From a bacterium (lineage in GTDB: Bacteria > CAIJMQ01 > JAADFP01): 22,175 bases of DNA. The notes under the pieces were generated by a model that worked only from the letters and a program-made list of their open reading frames with translations, ran no database searches and was not told where the DNA came from. Every line of letters starts with the position of its first letter. The stretch's first letter is position 1. The stretch lies in the NCBI GenBank assembly GCA_027021085.1, contig JALUVB010000291.1:1-22175 (forward strand), given 5' to 3'. The position numbers and the translations under genes are program-made. Of this stretch, positions 7,694 to 15,402 are shown in pieces.

Positions 7694-8464
7694 GTGAGAA
7701 AAGTGGAAATTAAGGGACGAACTGTAATTGTAACCGGGGCAAGCGGCGGAATCGGCAGAGCCCTTTCGCTGGAATTTGCTAAAAATGGGGCACGGGTGGT
7801 TTGTTGCGCCAGGCGCAGGAATAGGCTGGAGAAAACAGTAGAACTAATTAAAGAATCCGGAGGAGTGGGATTGGCTGTCCCGGCCGATATTACCGACCGA
7901 AGCCAGGTGCGGCAAGTGGTGAGGGAAACACTGGAACATTTTGGCGTGATTGATGTCCTTTTCAATAATGCGGGAAGCTTCCGGTCAATTGCGCCTGTGC
8001 ACGAGGTTGACCCGGAATTGTGGTGGCATGATGTAACCGTCAACCTTTACGGTAGTTTGCTTCTTATCCGCGAAGTTCTTCCCCATATGATTGCACGTGA
8101 TGAGGGGGTTATTATCAACATGAATGGCGGGCGGCCTGTAGGCGGCACTGGCTACGCCTGCGGCAAGGCAGGGCTAAGGGAACTTACCCGCATACTATCG
8201 CAGGAACTTAAAATTATAAAGAGTTCAGTTGTGGTCTTTGCGGCCTCTCCTGGTCTTGTTCGGACAGAAATGACCGAATTACAGGCACGTACTCCCGCAG
8301 GACAAAAGTGGATACCTTCTACCAGGGAAGCATTTGAGCTGGGTAAGGTTCGTAAACCGGAAGAAATTGCCCGGGCAACCATAAGTATGCTTAAAATAGC
8401 CAGGCCTGAGTTAAGCGGCAAAACCTATGGTCCGGATACTGACTTCTCGGAATTTTCTCCTTGA
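7694..8464 (+). CDS. Short-chain dehydrogenase/reductase with substituted catalytic serine
   Basis: This is a classical SDR fold of 256 residues. The cofactor motif is TGASGGIG (14-21), the adenine-binding region has DIT at 65-67, and NNAG is at 91-94. The ARRR after beta strand 2 suggests NADP(H). Asn117, Tyr154 and Lys158 (YACGK) of the catalytic tetrad are present. The usual catalytic Ser position falls in NMNGGRPVGG (142-151), where Asn or Gly replaces it, so either catalysis is altered or another residue serves. The start at 7694 is a GTG with a weak ribosome site; GTG 7703 is possible. It is probably the last gene of the HAD-gnd-pfp operon, 47 bp after the STAS gene. The substrate is not evident. 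Confidence 0.85.
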   Translation: MRKVEIKGRTVIVTGASGGIGRALSLEFAKNGARVVCCARRRNRLEKTVELIKESGGVGLAVPADITDRSQVRQVVRETLEHFGVIDVLFNNAGSFRSIAPVHEVDPELWWHDVTVNLYGSLLLIREVLPHMIARDEGVIINMNGGRPVGGTGYACGKAGLRELTRILSQELKIIKSSVVVFAASPGLVRTEMTELQARTPAGQKWIPSTREAFELGKVRKPEEIARATISMLKIARPELSGKTYGPDTDFSEFSP

Positions 8465-8490
8465 CCTCTCCTGTCTGTAAGTGTTATAAA
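8461..8490 (+). promoter_or_regulatory. Sigma70-type promoter ahead of the DUF302 gene
   Basis: TTGACC at 8461-8466 and TATAAA at 8485-8490 are separated by 18 bp, close to consensus. The -35 overlaps the stop codon of the SDR gene. It would give the DUF302 gene its own transcript with a leader of about 50 nt. Confidence 0.6.
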
Positions 8491-8548
8491 TCTATATCCG
8501 GTATTTTCACAGATTATTAATTAACCGGGATAAAAAAAGGAGAGAGTT

Positions 8549-8935
8549 ATGGGATACTATTTCAATAAAACAGTAAATCTTTCATTTGATGAAGCTGTCA
8601 ATAAGGTAACAGAAGAGCTAAAGAAAGAAGGGTTTGGCATTCTTACCGATGTAGATGTCAAGAATACCTTGAAAAAGAAACTTGCTGTGGATTTTCGGAA
8701 TTACAGGATACTGGGGGCATGTAATCCTCCCTTTGCTTACCAGGCGCTTCAGGCAGAAAGCCGAATAGGAACAATGTTGCCCTGTAACGTGGTTGTGCAG
8801 GAGACAGAGGAAGGCAAGGTTGAGGTGGCAGCCATAGACCCGGTAGCATCAATGCAGGCAGTGGAAAATCCCGCACTGCAAGAAATAGCTAAACAAATCA
8901 GGGAAAAGCTCAGAAAAGTCATTGATTCTCTTTAA
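8549..8935 (+). CDS. DUF302-family protein
   Basis: This is a 128-residue soluble protein of the DUF302 family, recognisable from the N-terminal SFDEAVNKVTEELKKEGFGI helix, the central ACNPPFAYQAL turn, and the LPCNVVV strand. Two conserved-looking cysteines sit in ACNPP and LPCN. The family forms compact alpha/beta dimers of unknown biochemical role and often accompanies sulfur or redox genes, but nothing here indicates that. The ATG has an AAGGAGAGAG ribosome site. A good promoter upstream and the repeat tract starting 2 bp after its stop suggest a single-gene transcript. Confidence 0.85.
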   Translation: MGYYFNKTVNLSFDEAVNKVTEELKKEGFGILTDVDVKNTLKKKLAVDFRNYRILGACNPPFAYQALQAESRIGTMLPCNVVVQETEEGKVEVAAIDPVASMQAVENPALQEIAKQIREKLRKVIDSL

Positions 8936-9188
8936 GGCTGTGTGCGACTTTTAAGGTTAACTGTCTGGAATGCCCTGCCCGACCTCGATATAAATCGGGG
9001 GAGGACAGGAAACCAAGATTACCAGGACACCAGGATGCTGAGTTACTATCCCTGCTTACTGTTTACTATTCTCCAGTCTATAGTCTGAAGTCCAAGAGTT
9101 GCGAGTCATCAGTCCTGAGTTGTGAGTTCCACCTATGCCCCCGCCTGTATACGGGGGAGTTGCGAGTTATTAGTTGCCAGTGCCCTGT

Positions 9189-9204
9189 CCCGGCGCATGC
9201 CGGG
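9189..9204. repeat. Perfect hairpin in locus 2, related to locus 4
   Basis: CCCGGC and GCCGGG enclose a GCAT loop, with outer GTGC/GCAC pairing. The reverse complement of 21808-21842 contains a diverged copy (CCCGGCGCATGTCGG) followed by a matching CACCTATGCC segment, so this is a dispersed module. Confidence 0.5.
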
Positions 9205-9290
9205 GCACATATGCCCCCGCCTGTGTTCTGCATTCTGCATCCCCTCTCCTCATCTAAAGTCTCAAGTCTATAGTCTAAAGTCTTGCCTGG

Positions 9291-9310
9291 ATGCCTGCTT
9301 CCTCAGGCAT
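9291..9310. repeat. Palindromic module, copy A
   Basis: ATGCCTG and CAGGCAT enclose CTTCCT. The flanking CCTGG and GACAGGCGGG are shared with the inverted copy near 21622-21655, which has an 8-bp stem and a GGAA loop. This resembles the dispersed palindromes (CTGGATnCC...GGnATGACA type) seen between genes in many bacteria. Confidence 0.6.
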
Positions 9311-9416
9311 GACAGGCGGGCAAGAAACCAGGATACCAAGATACCAGGAAACCAATTTACTGTTCACTGCTTCCCCAGTCTACAGTCTAAAGTCTACGGT
9401 CTATAGTCTACTTATA

Positions 9417-10073
9417 TTAGCGGTGTATCGTTACCCCTACCTTCTGGCAGTCTTTTCTCAGGGGGCATGCACTACAGAAAGGAGAGATAGGCTTGCAGGT
9501 GCGTTGGCCAAAGATTACCAGAAGAGGATTTATTTTTTGCCAGTAATCCGCGGGGACGATTTCCATCAATGCTTTCTCAGTTTCCTCCGGATTCTTAGTT
9601 TTGACCAGCCCCCACCTATTCGTTATGCGGTGCACATGGGTATCCACACATATGGCCGGTTTCCCATAACCCTGGGATAAAACGAGGGCAGCGGTTTTCC
9701 TGCCTACCCCGGGGAAAGAGAGCAGACCTTCCCAGTTATCTGGGACGCGGGAGTTATATTTTTTCAGCAAGATGAGAGAAATGTCGCGGATAGTGCGGGC
9801 TTTTTTTCGGTAAAATCCTACCGGGTAGATGAGTTGAGCGATTTTCTTCTCATCCAGGGTAAGCAGGGATGCAGGGGTGGAGGCTTGAGAGAATAGATTT
9901 CTGGCAGCTCTGGCTGTAACTTCGTCTTTTGTTCTTAAACTCAATATACAGGCAATGAGAAGTTGAAACGGGTCTCGTTTCTCCCCTACTCTTTCCACGT
10001 AGGGTCTATTCCAGGAAGCAGTATAATCAGCGAGAATTTCCAATACCTTTACTACTTTTTTATCATTCCACAT
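9417..10073 (-). CDS. nth: Endonuclease III-family DNA glycosylase
   Basis: This enzyme removes oxidised pyrimidines from DNA and cleaves the abasic site. The 218-residue protein has the helix-hairpin-helix FPGVGRKTA (120-128) with catalytic Lys126, the VDTHVHR motif with catalytic Asp144 (18 residues apart as in E. coli Nth), and a C-terminal [4Fe-4S] loop C-x6-C-x2-C-x5-C (CKPISPFC...C). Its start ATG overlaps the permease stop by one base (TAATG), implying translational coupling. It is the last gene of the minus-strand cluster, and a repeat tract begins about 5 bp past its stop. A second, different nth gene lies at 21876-22175. Sequence context around the helix-hairpin-helix is more like archaeal-type Nth than E. 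coli Nth. Confidence 0.93.
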   Translation of the reverse strand: MWNDKKVVKVLEILADYTASWNRPYVERVGEKRDPFQLLIACILSLRTKDEVTARAARNLFSQASTPASLLTLDEKKIAQLIYPVGFYRKKARTIRDISLILLKKYNSRVPDNWEGLLSFPGVGRKTAALVLSQGYGKPAICVDTHVHRITNRWGLVKTKNPEETEKALMEIVPADYWQKINPLLVIFGQRTCKPISPFCSACPLRKDCQKVGVTIHR

Positions 10074-11749
10074 TATATTTCCAGCTTTTCCAGTTTTCTA
10101 CAGGCATAACGTAAGGGGAAAAACACGGAAAAGAAGGTTATGCCGGATATCCAGGTTATAGCAATCTTTACTAACACAATAAAAACCCTGTCGTTTATTT
10201 TCATCAGTATATACCTCAGGGAAAAGGGTATGGAAATTAGGGAAACCACCAGGAGCACGTAGATTATGCCCAGAATGAAATTGACTGTCCCCCCGAAACC
10301 GGAGACAATCCTGGCAGGATTGTCAGAAGAAAAATCAGGGAAAACTGCTCCCAGGCCTACGGATAAGGAAGTTAACGAGAGGGACATGCAAAGCACCAGG
10401 ATGTTTCCCACCAGGTAGAGAAGGGGAGAAACCTGGAGTAGTACATTGGTCAAATTACTGAGCAGGGCTACTACTAAAAAGCAAAAGGCGAAAGTAAGGT
10501 AGAATTTTTCCCAGAGAACTTCTCTCAGTGTAAGAGAAGAAAGTTTTATTATCCATATCCTTTTCCCTTCCAGGCTCATCTGGGGGAACATGAAACGGGT
10601 GGTGAGAGTGGAGAGGATAAATCCCATGGCAGCTATGTTAACCAGGCTTATCATCATTTTGAAAGAAGGAGTTACCGCGAAGTAGCGGTAAGAGCGTAGG
10701 TTGATAATATATACGGCCAGAATACCGAAAAAAATCAGGAATTGTGACCACTGCCGGGGGTCACGGAAAAAATTCTTTATGTCTTTCTGCACCAGGGCAC
10801 GATATTTCCCGGGAAGAAAAGAGAAGAAAGAGGTGAGAAGATTCAGGGGGGAGAATTTCCGCGATATACGTTTTTCCCGCAGGCTTCCCCTTACATTAGA
10901 GAAAGCAGGAAAGTATAAGAATTCGGAAAGCAGTAAAAGCAGGCCAGATAAAAGGAAAGAGAAGGAATAGAGAAGCAGAATATATTTGTTCATTTTCCCC
11001 GTTTCGCCCTGGAGAAAGAGAAATAGCCCCTTAGCTACCCAGTAACTGGGCAGGTAAGTGTGCTGGCTGAGCTGGAAATGGGAGAATACCTTTCTAACCA
11101 TGGTAAACAGGTCAGAGGGAATAGGAGGCAGGGAGAAAATTTTGTAGAGAAAGTAAAAAATGGGAATAGAAGCAACAAGAAGGCCTGCTATATAAATGCG
11201 CCAGCCTTTTAATGCCATTACCCGGGAAAGGAGAAGGGTAAAAAGTGCTCCCAGCTCTGAGGTAAGCAGAACAAAAGGAATAACCAGGATAACCATTACT
11301 ACGTAGAAGCTTGCTGGTAAATGGTTTATTACAGCGTAGGCAGAGAAAAAAGGAATACCGAGAAAGATAAACGACCAGGAAGTATAAAAGGCGATTTCCA
11401 GAAATTTGTGGGTAAAAATCACCCGGAAAGATATGGGCAAAGAGACAAGGAGGTCTGTCTCGCCCTGGGAAAAAAAGGTGGAGTAAGAGGTAAGAACAGA
11501 GGAAAAAAGCATGAGGAAGAAGGTAAAAAGAAAAAGGAAATAAAAGAGGCGGTTAATCACTAAGTCTGATATTAAAGGGATGGTTTTAATAAACTGAAAC
11601 CCTTCCCTGAACAGGAAGAACATCCCCAGCAGGAAGGAGAGAGAAAAGAAAAAGATTACCAGGACCTTAAACCACGAGCCTTTATAGCGAAGTAACAGGT
11701 TTCTCAGAATCCGCAGACGTAGCCTGAGAAGTTTAAGAAAAGAGCTCAC
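10073..11749 (-). CDS. ABC transporter permease (ABC-2-like exporter)
   Basis: This is a 558-residue integral membrane protein with about twelve hydrophobic segments, for example near residues 28-48, 66-90, 118-138, 145-170 and 190-206, and a cluster in the C-terminal 130 residues. A long loop around 285-315 is basic (REKRISRKF, GKYRALVQKDIKNFFRDPRQW), and the KDIKNFFRDPRQW stretch is typical of large putative ABC exporter permeases. It pairs with the ATPase gene, whose end it overlaps by 17 bp. The substrate is unknown. Position after a radical SAM gene could suggest export of a modified peptide, but no precursor gene is seen and this is speculation. Confidence 0.88.
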   Translation of the reverse strand: MSSFLKLLRLRLRILRNLLLRYKGSWFKVLVIFFFSLSFLLGMFFLFREGFQFIKTIPLISDLVINRLFYFLFLFTFFLMLFSSVLTSYSTFFSQGETDLLVSLPISFRVIFTHKFLEIAFYTSWSFIFLGIPFFSAYAVINHLPASFYVVMVILVIPFVLLTSELGALFTLLLSRVMALKGWRIYIAGLLVASIPIFYFLYKIFSLPPIPSDLFTMVRKVFSHFQLSQHTYLPSYWVAKGLFLFLQGETGKMNKYILLLYSFSFLLSGLLLLLSEFLYFPAFSNVRGSLREKRISRKFSPLNLLTSFFSFLPGKYRALVQKDIKNFFRDPRQWSQFLIFFGILAVYIINLRSYRYFAVTPSFKMMISLVNIAAMGFILSTLTTRFMFPQMSLEGKRIWIIKLSSLTLREVLWEKFYLTFAFCFLVVALLSNLTNVLLQVSPLLYLVGNILVLCMSLSLTSLSVGLGAVFPDFSSDNPARIVSGFGGTVNFILGIIYVLLVVSLISIPFSLRYILMKINDRVFIVLVKIAITWISGITFFSVFFPLRYACRKLEKLEI

Positions 11750-12461
11750 TTTCCTCCTCGGTTAAACGCAGGAATACCTCTTCCAGGTTGCCGGTGGTTT
11801 TTGCTTTTTCCCTGAGTTCTTTTAGAGTGCCTACTGCGATAAGCTTGCTTTCATTTATAATTCCAATGCGATGTGAAAGTTCTTCTGCCAGAGAAAGGGT
11901 GTGGGTGGAAAGAAAAACTGTCATGCCATCTTTTACTTTTTTCTTCAGGATGTCTTTCAGTAGCCGGGCACTGCGAGGGTCAAGCCCCACCAGCGGCTCA
12001 TCAATGATAAGTACCTTAGGATTATGAATGAGGGCAGAAGCTATAGCTACCTTCTGTTTCATTCCATGGGAATACTCTTCTATGAGTCTGTCTGCTTCCT
12101 CCCGGAGATGAAATAGTTCCAGAAGCTCTTCCACTTTATGCTTGTTTTCTACCTGGTATATATCCTGGATGAAATGCAAAAATTCCCGCGCACTCAATTT
12201 TTCATAAACGTAGGGTGTATCCGGAATGTAACCGATAAGCCTCTTAGCCATCATGTACTCTCTCAGCACAGAGTACCCCCCTACCCATATTTCTCCTTCT
12301 GTAGGACGTAATAGGCCGGTAATAAGTTTCATTGTGGTGGTCTTTCCTGCCCCGTTTGGTCCCAGGAGAATGAAGAGTTCGCCTTTTTCTATCCTCAGGT
12401 TAAGAGATTTTACTGCTACTATGTTGCCGAATTTCTTGCTGAGGTTCTTTATTTCTATCAT
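11733..12461 (-). CDS. ABC transporter ATP-binding protein
   Basis: This 242-residue nucleotide-binding subunit has Walker A GPNGAGKTT (34-42), signature YSHGMKQKVAIASAL, Walker B VLIIDEP with the D-loop GLDP, and an H-loop histidine in STHTLS. The signature YSHGMKQK is the CcmA/NatA-like exporter form. The ATG overlaps the radical SAM stop as ATGA, and its 3' end overlaps the permease start by 17 bp, so the two transporter genes and the radical SAM gene are translationally linked. It would drive the permease encoded at 10073-11749. Confidence 0.95.
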   Translation of the reverse strand: MIEIKNLSKKFGNIVAVKSLNLRIEKGELFILLGPNGAGKTTTMKLITGLLRPTEGEIWVGGYSVLREYMMAKRLIGYIPDTPYVYEKLSAREFLHFIQDIYQVENKHKVEELLELFHLREEADRLIEEYSHGMKQKVAIASALIHNPKVLIIDEPLVGLDPRSARLLKDILKKKVKDGMTVFLSTHTLSLAEELSHRIGIINESKLIAVGTLKELREKAKTTGNLEEVFLRLTEEESELFS

Positions 12462-13558
12462 TTCTTATTTCTGCGGGAAATTTCCCGGGCATAACTCTTC
12501 AGACGCGGCAATGCATGGGAGAAAAATATGCGGTAGGAAGTGCAGAAATATGTTTTTGCAGAAGGAGCCCCTTTTTCGTCCAACCTATCCTTCTGGCATC
12601 CGCCGTAACAAAATTCCAGGTAGGAGCAGGTTTCACATTCGGGAGAAAGAAAACGCTTCTGGAGGTTAAACTTCTTTTTGCCGGGAGATTCGTAAAGCTC
12701 TCCTATACCTTGCTGCATAATATTCCCCAGGTAAAGTTCTTTTTTAACAAAGAAGTCGCAAGGATAAACACTGCCGTCGTATTCTACCACCACATAGTTG
12801 CTACAGGTGGATGCAAGGGGACAGAAAGAATGGTTTTCTCCGCTAAGCAGTTTTTCCAGAAGAGAATCAAAAATTCTTATAGAGACCCTTTGTTTTTCCT
12901 TCCACCAGAGATCAAAAAGTTCGGCAAGGAAGTTTCCGTAGCCCTCCGGGGTTATAGAATAAGATGCAATATCTTTGCCCTCTTTTTCCAGGCAGGGTAT
13001 AAACTGGAGGTATCTTATCTGGTTGGATAAAAAGAAATCAAGAATTTCCCTTGCCTTACCCTCGCTTTTGCGCGTCAAGACAGAGAGGGCGTTGAATTCT
13101 ACCGCATGCTCTTTTAACATACGCATTCTTTTCATTACTGTTGCACAGGCTCCCTTACCCCGGTAAAAATCGTGGATTGCCGGAGGGCCGTCGATACTAA
13201 TCCCTACAAAGAATAAATATTTGCGGAAAAAATTGCACCATTCTTTATTTAAGAGCAATCCATTGGTCTGGATAGTATTAGCCACCCTCTGCCCTTTTTT
13301 GCCATGTTTCATCTGTAGGCGGACTGCTTCCCGGAAAAAATCGAGTCCGCAGAGAGTGGGTTCACCTCCCTGCCAGGAAAATACGGAAACCGGGAATTGC
13401 CAGGAGAGATAGTCCATTACCATTTTCTCCAGGACTTCTCTGCTCATCCTATGGGTGGTTTCCGGGAATAAATTGGAGACTCTGCGGTAGAAACAGTAAC
13501 TACAGCGAGCGTTGCAGTCAGGACCAGCCGGCTTTATAAGTAACTGGAAGCTTTCCAT
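12458..13558 (-). CDS. Anaerobic sulfatase maturase-like radical SAM/SPASM enzyme
   Basis: The 366-residue protein aligns along its whole length with Clostridium perfringens anSME, which oxidises a Cys or Ser of sulfatases to formylglycine. The radical SAM cysteines are Cys15, Cys19 and Cys22 (CNARCSYC), at the same numbers as in anSMEcpe. Also shared are LLIKPA, FSWQGGEPTL, QTNG, GISIDGP, DGSVYPCDFF, and the auxiliary-cluster cysteines CETC, FCYGGC and YFC. These give two additional [4Fe-4S] clusters of the SPASM domain. No sulfatase is in the window; the enzyme could act elsewhere, or it could modify an unrecognised peptide exported by the coupled ABC transporter. Nothing decides between these. 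ATG 13558 has no strong ribosome site and follows a 146-bp repeat-bearing gap after the TPR gene. Confidence 0.88.
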   Translation of the reverse strand: MESFQLLIKPAGPDCNARCSYCFYRRVSNLFPETTHRMSREVLEKMVMDYLSWQFPVSVFSWQGGEPTLCGLDFFREAVRLQMKHGKKGQRVANTIQTNGLLLNKEWCNFFRKYLFFVGISIDGPPAIHDFYRGKGACATVMKRMRMLKEHAVEFNALSVLTRKSEGKAREILDFFLSNQIRYLQFIPCLEKEGKDIASYSITPEGYGNFLAELFDLWWKEKQRVSIRIFDSLLEKLLSGENHSFCPLASTCSNYVVVEYDGSVYPCDFFVKKELYLGNIMQQGIGELYESPGKKKFNLQKRFLSPECETCSYLEFCYGGCQKDRLDEKGAPSAKTYFCTSYRIFFSHALPRLKSYAREISRRNKK

Positions 13559-13646
13559 ATTTTTTGTTTAACGGGAGCCCCAGGGACACGTAAGTAGGGG
13601 CTTCCTCTTTCTCACAGTCAAACGTTTGCCATCCCTGCTCGAGGAA

Positions 13647-13718
13647 GAAGGGCAGGCGGGCAAGAAACCAGGATACTAAGATACCGGGATACCAGGAAAC
13701 CAATTCACTCTTCCCTGC
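13647..13718. repeat. Repeat tract, locus 3 (overlaps TPR gene 3' end)
   Basis: The segment around 13652-13710 matches 9312-9370: a GGCGGGCAAGAAACCAGGATA core followed by ACYR-type units at 13667, 13675, 13683, 13691 and 13699, exactly 8 nt apart. The unit series runs into the last codons and the stop (13705-13707) of the TPR gene. The 61-codon minus-strand open frame across this tract (13518-13703) is repeat-derived and has no ribosome site, so it is not called. Confidence 0.7.
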
Positions 13719-15390
13719 TAACTTTTTCTATTTTCTTTCTGAGCTTTTTGTTCTCAGGGGCAAGTTTTAGTGCTTTCTGCCAGGCTTCTATCGCCTCTCT
13801 CTTTTTCCCCATAGCGTAATATATATCTCCCAGGTGCTCCCTGATAACCGCATCGTCTTCATTCTGGCGGGAAAGAATCAGGAGCGACTTCTTTATCTCC
13901 CTGAGAGCATCTTCGAATTTTCCCTGACGGTAGAAAACCCATCCCAGGGAATCTATGTAATAAGCATTTTCAGGCGCCAGTTTTAAGGCTTTTTCTATTA
14001 ATTGCTGTGCTTCTCTGAGCCTTACTCCCTTATCGGCAAACATGTATCCCAGGTAATTCAGAGCATCAGCGTCATCAGGATTTAATTTAATCGCCTTTCT
14101 CAAGTTATACACTGCCCTTACCCAGCTTCCTTTTCTTTCGTAGGTAGCTCCCAGGTGAAAATAAGGAGTTTCCCAGGAGGGAGATAGCTCCTTGGCACGG
14201 GAAAAACTCCTGATAGCCTTATCTATCTTCCCCTGTGATTGATAGAGTAATCCTAAGGAGAGATAAATCTGGGATTTTTGGGGAGGCGAGGAGAATTTCT
14301 TTAATGCTTCAAGTAAAAGTGCTTCTGCTTCTTTTTCTTTCCCGGCTTTTTCTTTAATAGAGGCAAGCATGGAATAAACTTCCGGGACCTGCGGGTTTAC
14401 TTTCCTGGCTTTTGTTATCCATTTCTCTGCTTCTTTCAGATTTCCTTCTTCGAACTCAATAGAAGAAAGCAGATAAAAGGAACGTAAGGACGGCTTCTCT
14501 ATTTTCAGTAGAGTCTTCTTTGCTTTCTCATATTTCCCCTGTTGCAGGTAAATCAAGGCAATTTGCTGCAGAGAGAGAGGGTCGTTTGGGCGAAGAAGGA
14601 GAATTACCTTATACAGGGAGAGTGCTTCTTTCCAGTTGCCATTTTGCATATCTATTGCAGCTATTCTGTGATAAAAGAAAATAGAGGAGGGATTTATCTC
14701 CAGGGCTTTCTTGTAGAAAGCTTTGGCTTTTGATAGCTCTCCTTTCATTTCGTAGTAAGTTCCCAGTGCTAAAATAGCCCGGTAATTTTTGGGCTCCTCC
14801 TGGAGTACTTTTAGAAGTATCTTCTCTCCTTCTTCTTCCATTCCATAACTAAGATAGAGTATCCCCAGAGAGGTCAAGTATTTGGGTGGGGGTGAAAGTA
14901 AAAGTAGGTCTCTTCCCAGATATTTTGCTTTTCTGTGCCTTTTAAGTTTTAAGTATTTTTCCACCAGAATAAGTATTATCCGGGGATCGTTAGGAAATTT
15001 GCGGAATGCCTTATTCATCACCCGAAGTGACTTTTTCTCCTCCCCCTTTTGACTGTAGAGAAGAGAAAGCATCAGGTAGACAGATTTTTTATTGCCTGCT
15101 TCCTTTTCCAGCTCTTCCAGTAAACGCTGTGCTTCTTCCCTTTTGTTTTGCCGGAGCAAAGAGAGGGATAATTCCTCTTTCAGGTACAGGGAAGAAGGCT
15201 CTTCCTTGTAGGCTTTTCGAAGCTCTGACAGGCTTTTCTCTTTTTCTCCCTGCCATTTGTAAACTTCACTGGCTAAGAAATGAGCCCAGGCAGAAGAATA
15301 ATCTTTCTCCATGGAGAAAAGAGATGCAGAAAAGGAGAGCACCAGAAGAACAAACAGATATTTTACAGTTTTAATTTCCACACCCAACAC
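13705..15390 (-). CDS. Secreted TPR-repeat protein
   Basis: This 561-residue protein has an N-terminal signal peptide or anchor (KYLFVLLVLSFSASLF, about residues 10-25) and then almost only tetratricopeptide repeats, at least ten. Clear units are LKEAEKWITKARKVNP, KAIRSFSRAKELSP, RAVYNLRKAIKLNPDD and the last, HLGDIYYAMGKKREAIEAW. Such proteins are scaffolds in envelope assembly or secretion. The frame opens with GTG at 15390; internal GTG 15381 is an alternative, whereas the first ATG (residue 27) would delete the signal peptide. No clear ribosome site is visible, but the gene starts 12 bp after hisG. The last four codons and stop lie inside a repeat module, so the native C-terminus may have been replaced. 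Confidence 0.85.
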   Translation of the reverse strand: MLGVEIKTVKYLFVLLVLSFSASLFSMEKDYSSAWAHFLASEVYKWQGEKEKSLSELRKAYKEEPSSLYLKEELSLSLLRQNKREEAQRLLEELEKEAGNKKSVYLMLSLLYSQKGEEKKSLRVMNKAFRKFPNDPRIILILVEKYLKLKRHRKAKYLGRDLLLLSPPPKYLTSLGILYLSYGMEEEGEKILLKVLQEEPKNYRAILALGTYYEMKGELSKAKAFYKKALEINPSSIFFYHRIAAIDMQNGNWKEALSLYKVILLLRPNDPLSLQQIALIYLQQGKYEKAKKTLLKIEKPSLRSFYLLSSIEFEEGNLKEAEKWITKARKVNPQVPEVYSMLASIKEKAGKEKEAEALLLEALKKFSSPPQKSQIYLSLGLLYQSQGKIDKAIRSFSRAKELSPSWETPYFHLGATYERKGSWVRAVYNLRKAIKLNPDDADALNYLGYMFADKGVRLREAQQLIEKALKLAPENAYYIDSLGWVFYRQGKFEDALREIKKSLLILSRQNEDDAVIREHLGDIYYAMGKKREAIEAWQKALKLAPENKKLRKKIEKVSREE

Positions 15391-15402
15391 GGAGATAAAA
15401 TA

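Larger units (their letters stand above)
8937..9412. repeat. Mosaic repeat tract, locus 2
   Basis: The whole 480-bp gap between the DUF302 gene and nth is repeat material, with no credible gene. From 8937 to about 9045 it is a copy of the left part of the 1845-2093 element. Later segments are degenerate tandem 7-mers: AGT begins at 9075, 9082, 9089, 9097, 9104, 9111, 9118 and 9125, again at 9158, 9165, 9172 and 9179, and at 9258, 9265, 9272 and 9279. Between 9327 and 9354 ACCA recurs every 8 nt, followed by 7-nt spaced ACT/AGT units to 9411. Hairpins at 9138-9157, 9189-9204 and 9291-9310 separate the arrays. The right terminal inverted repeat of the 1845 element is absent. Confidence 0.7.

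Noticed and set aside
9122-9680. Open frames across the repeat tract on the plus strand
   Set aside because: They are translations of tandem repeats and of the antisense of nth, lack ribosome sites and resemble no protein.
13518-13703. Small peptide gene upstream of the radical SAM gene (possible modified-peptide precursor)
   Set aside because: The frame arises from the ACCA-type octamers, has no ribosome site, overlaps the radical SAM start and has no leader/core pattern.
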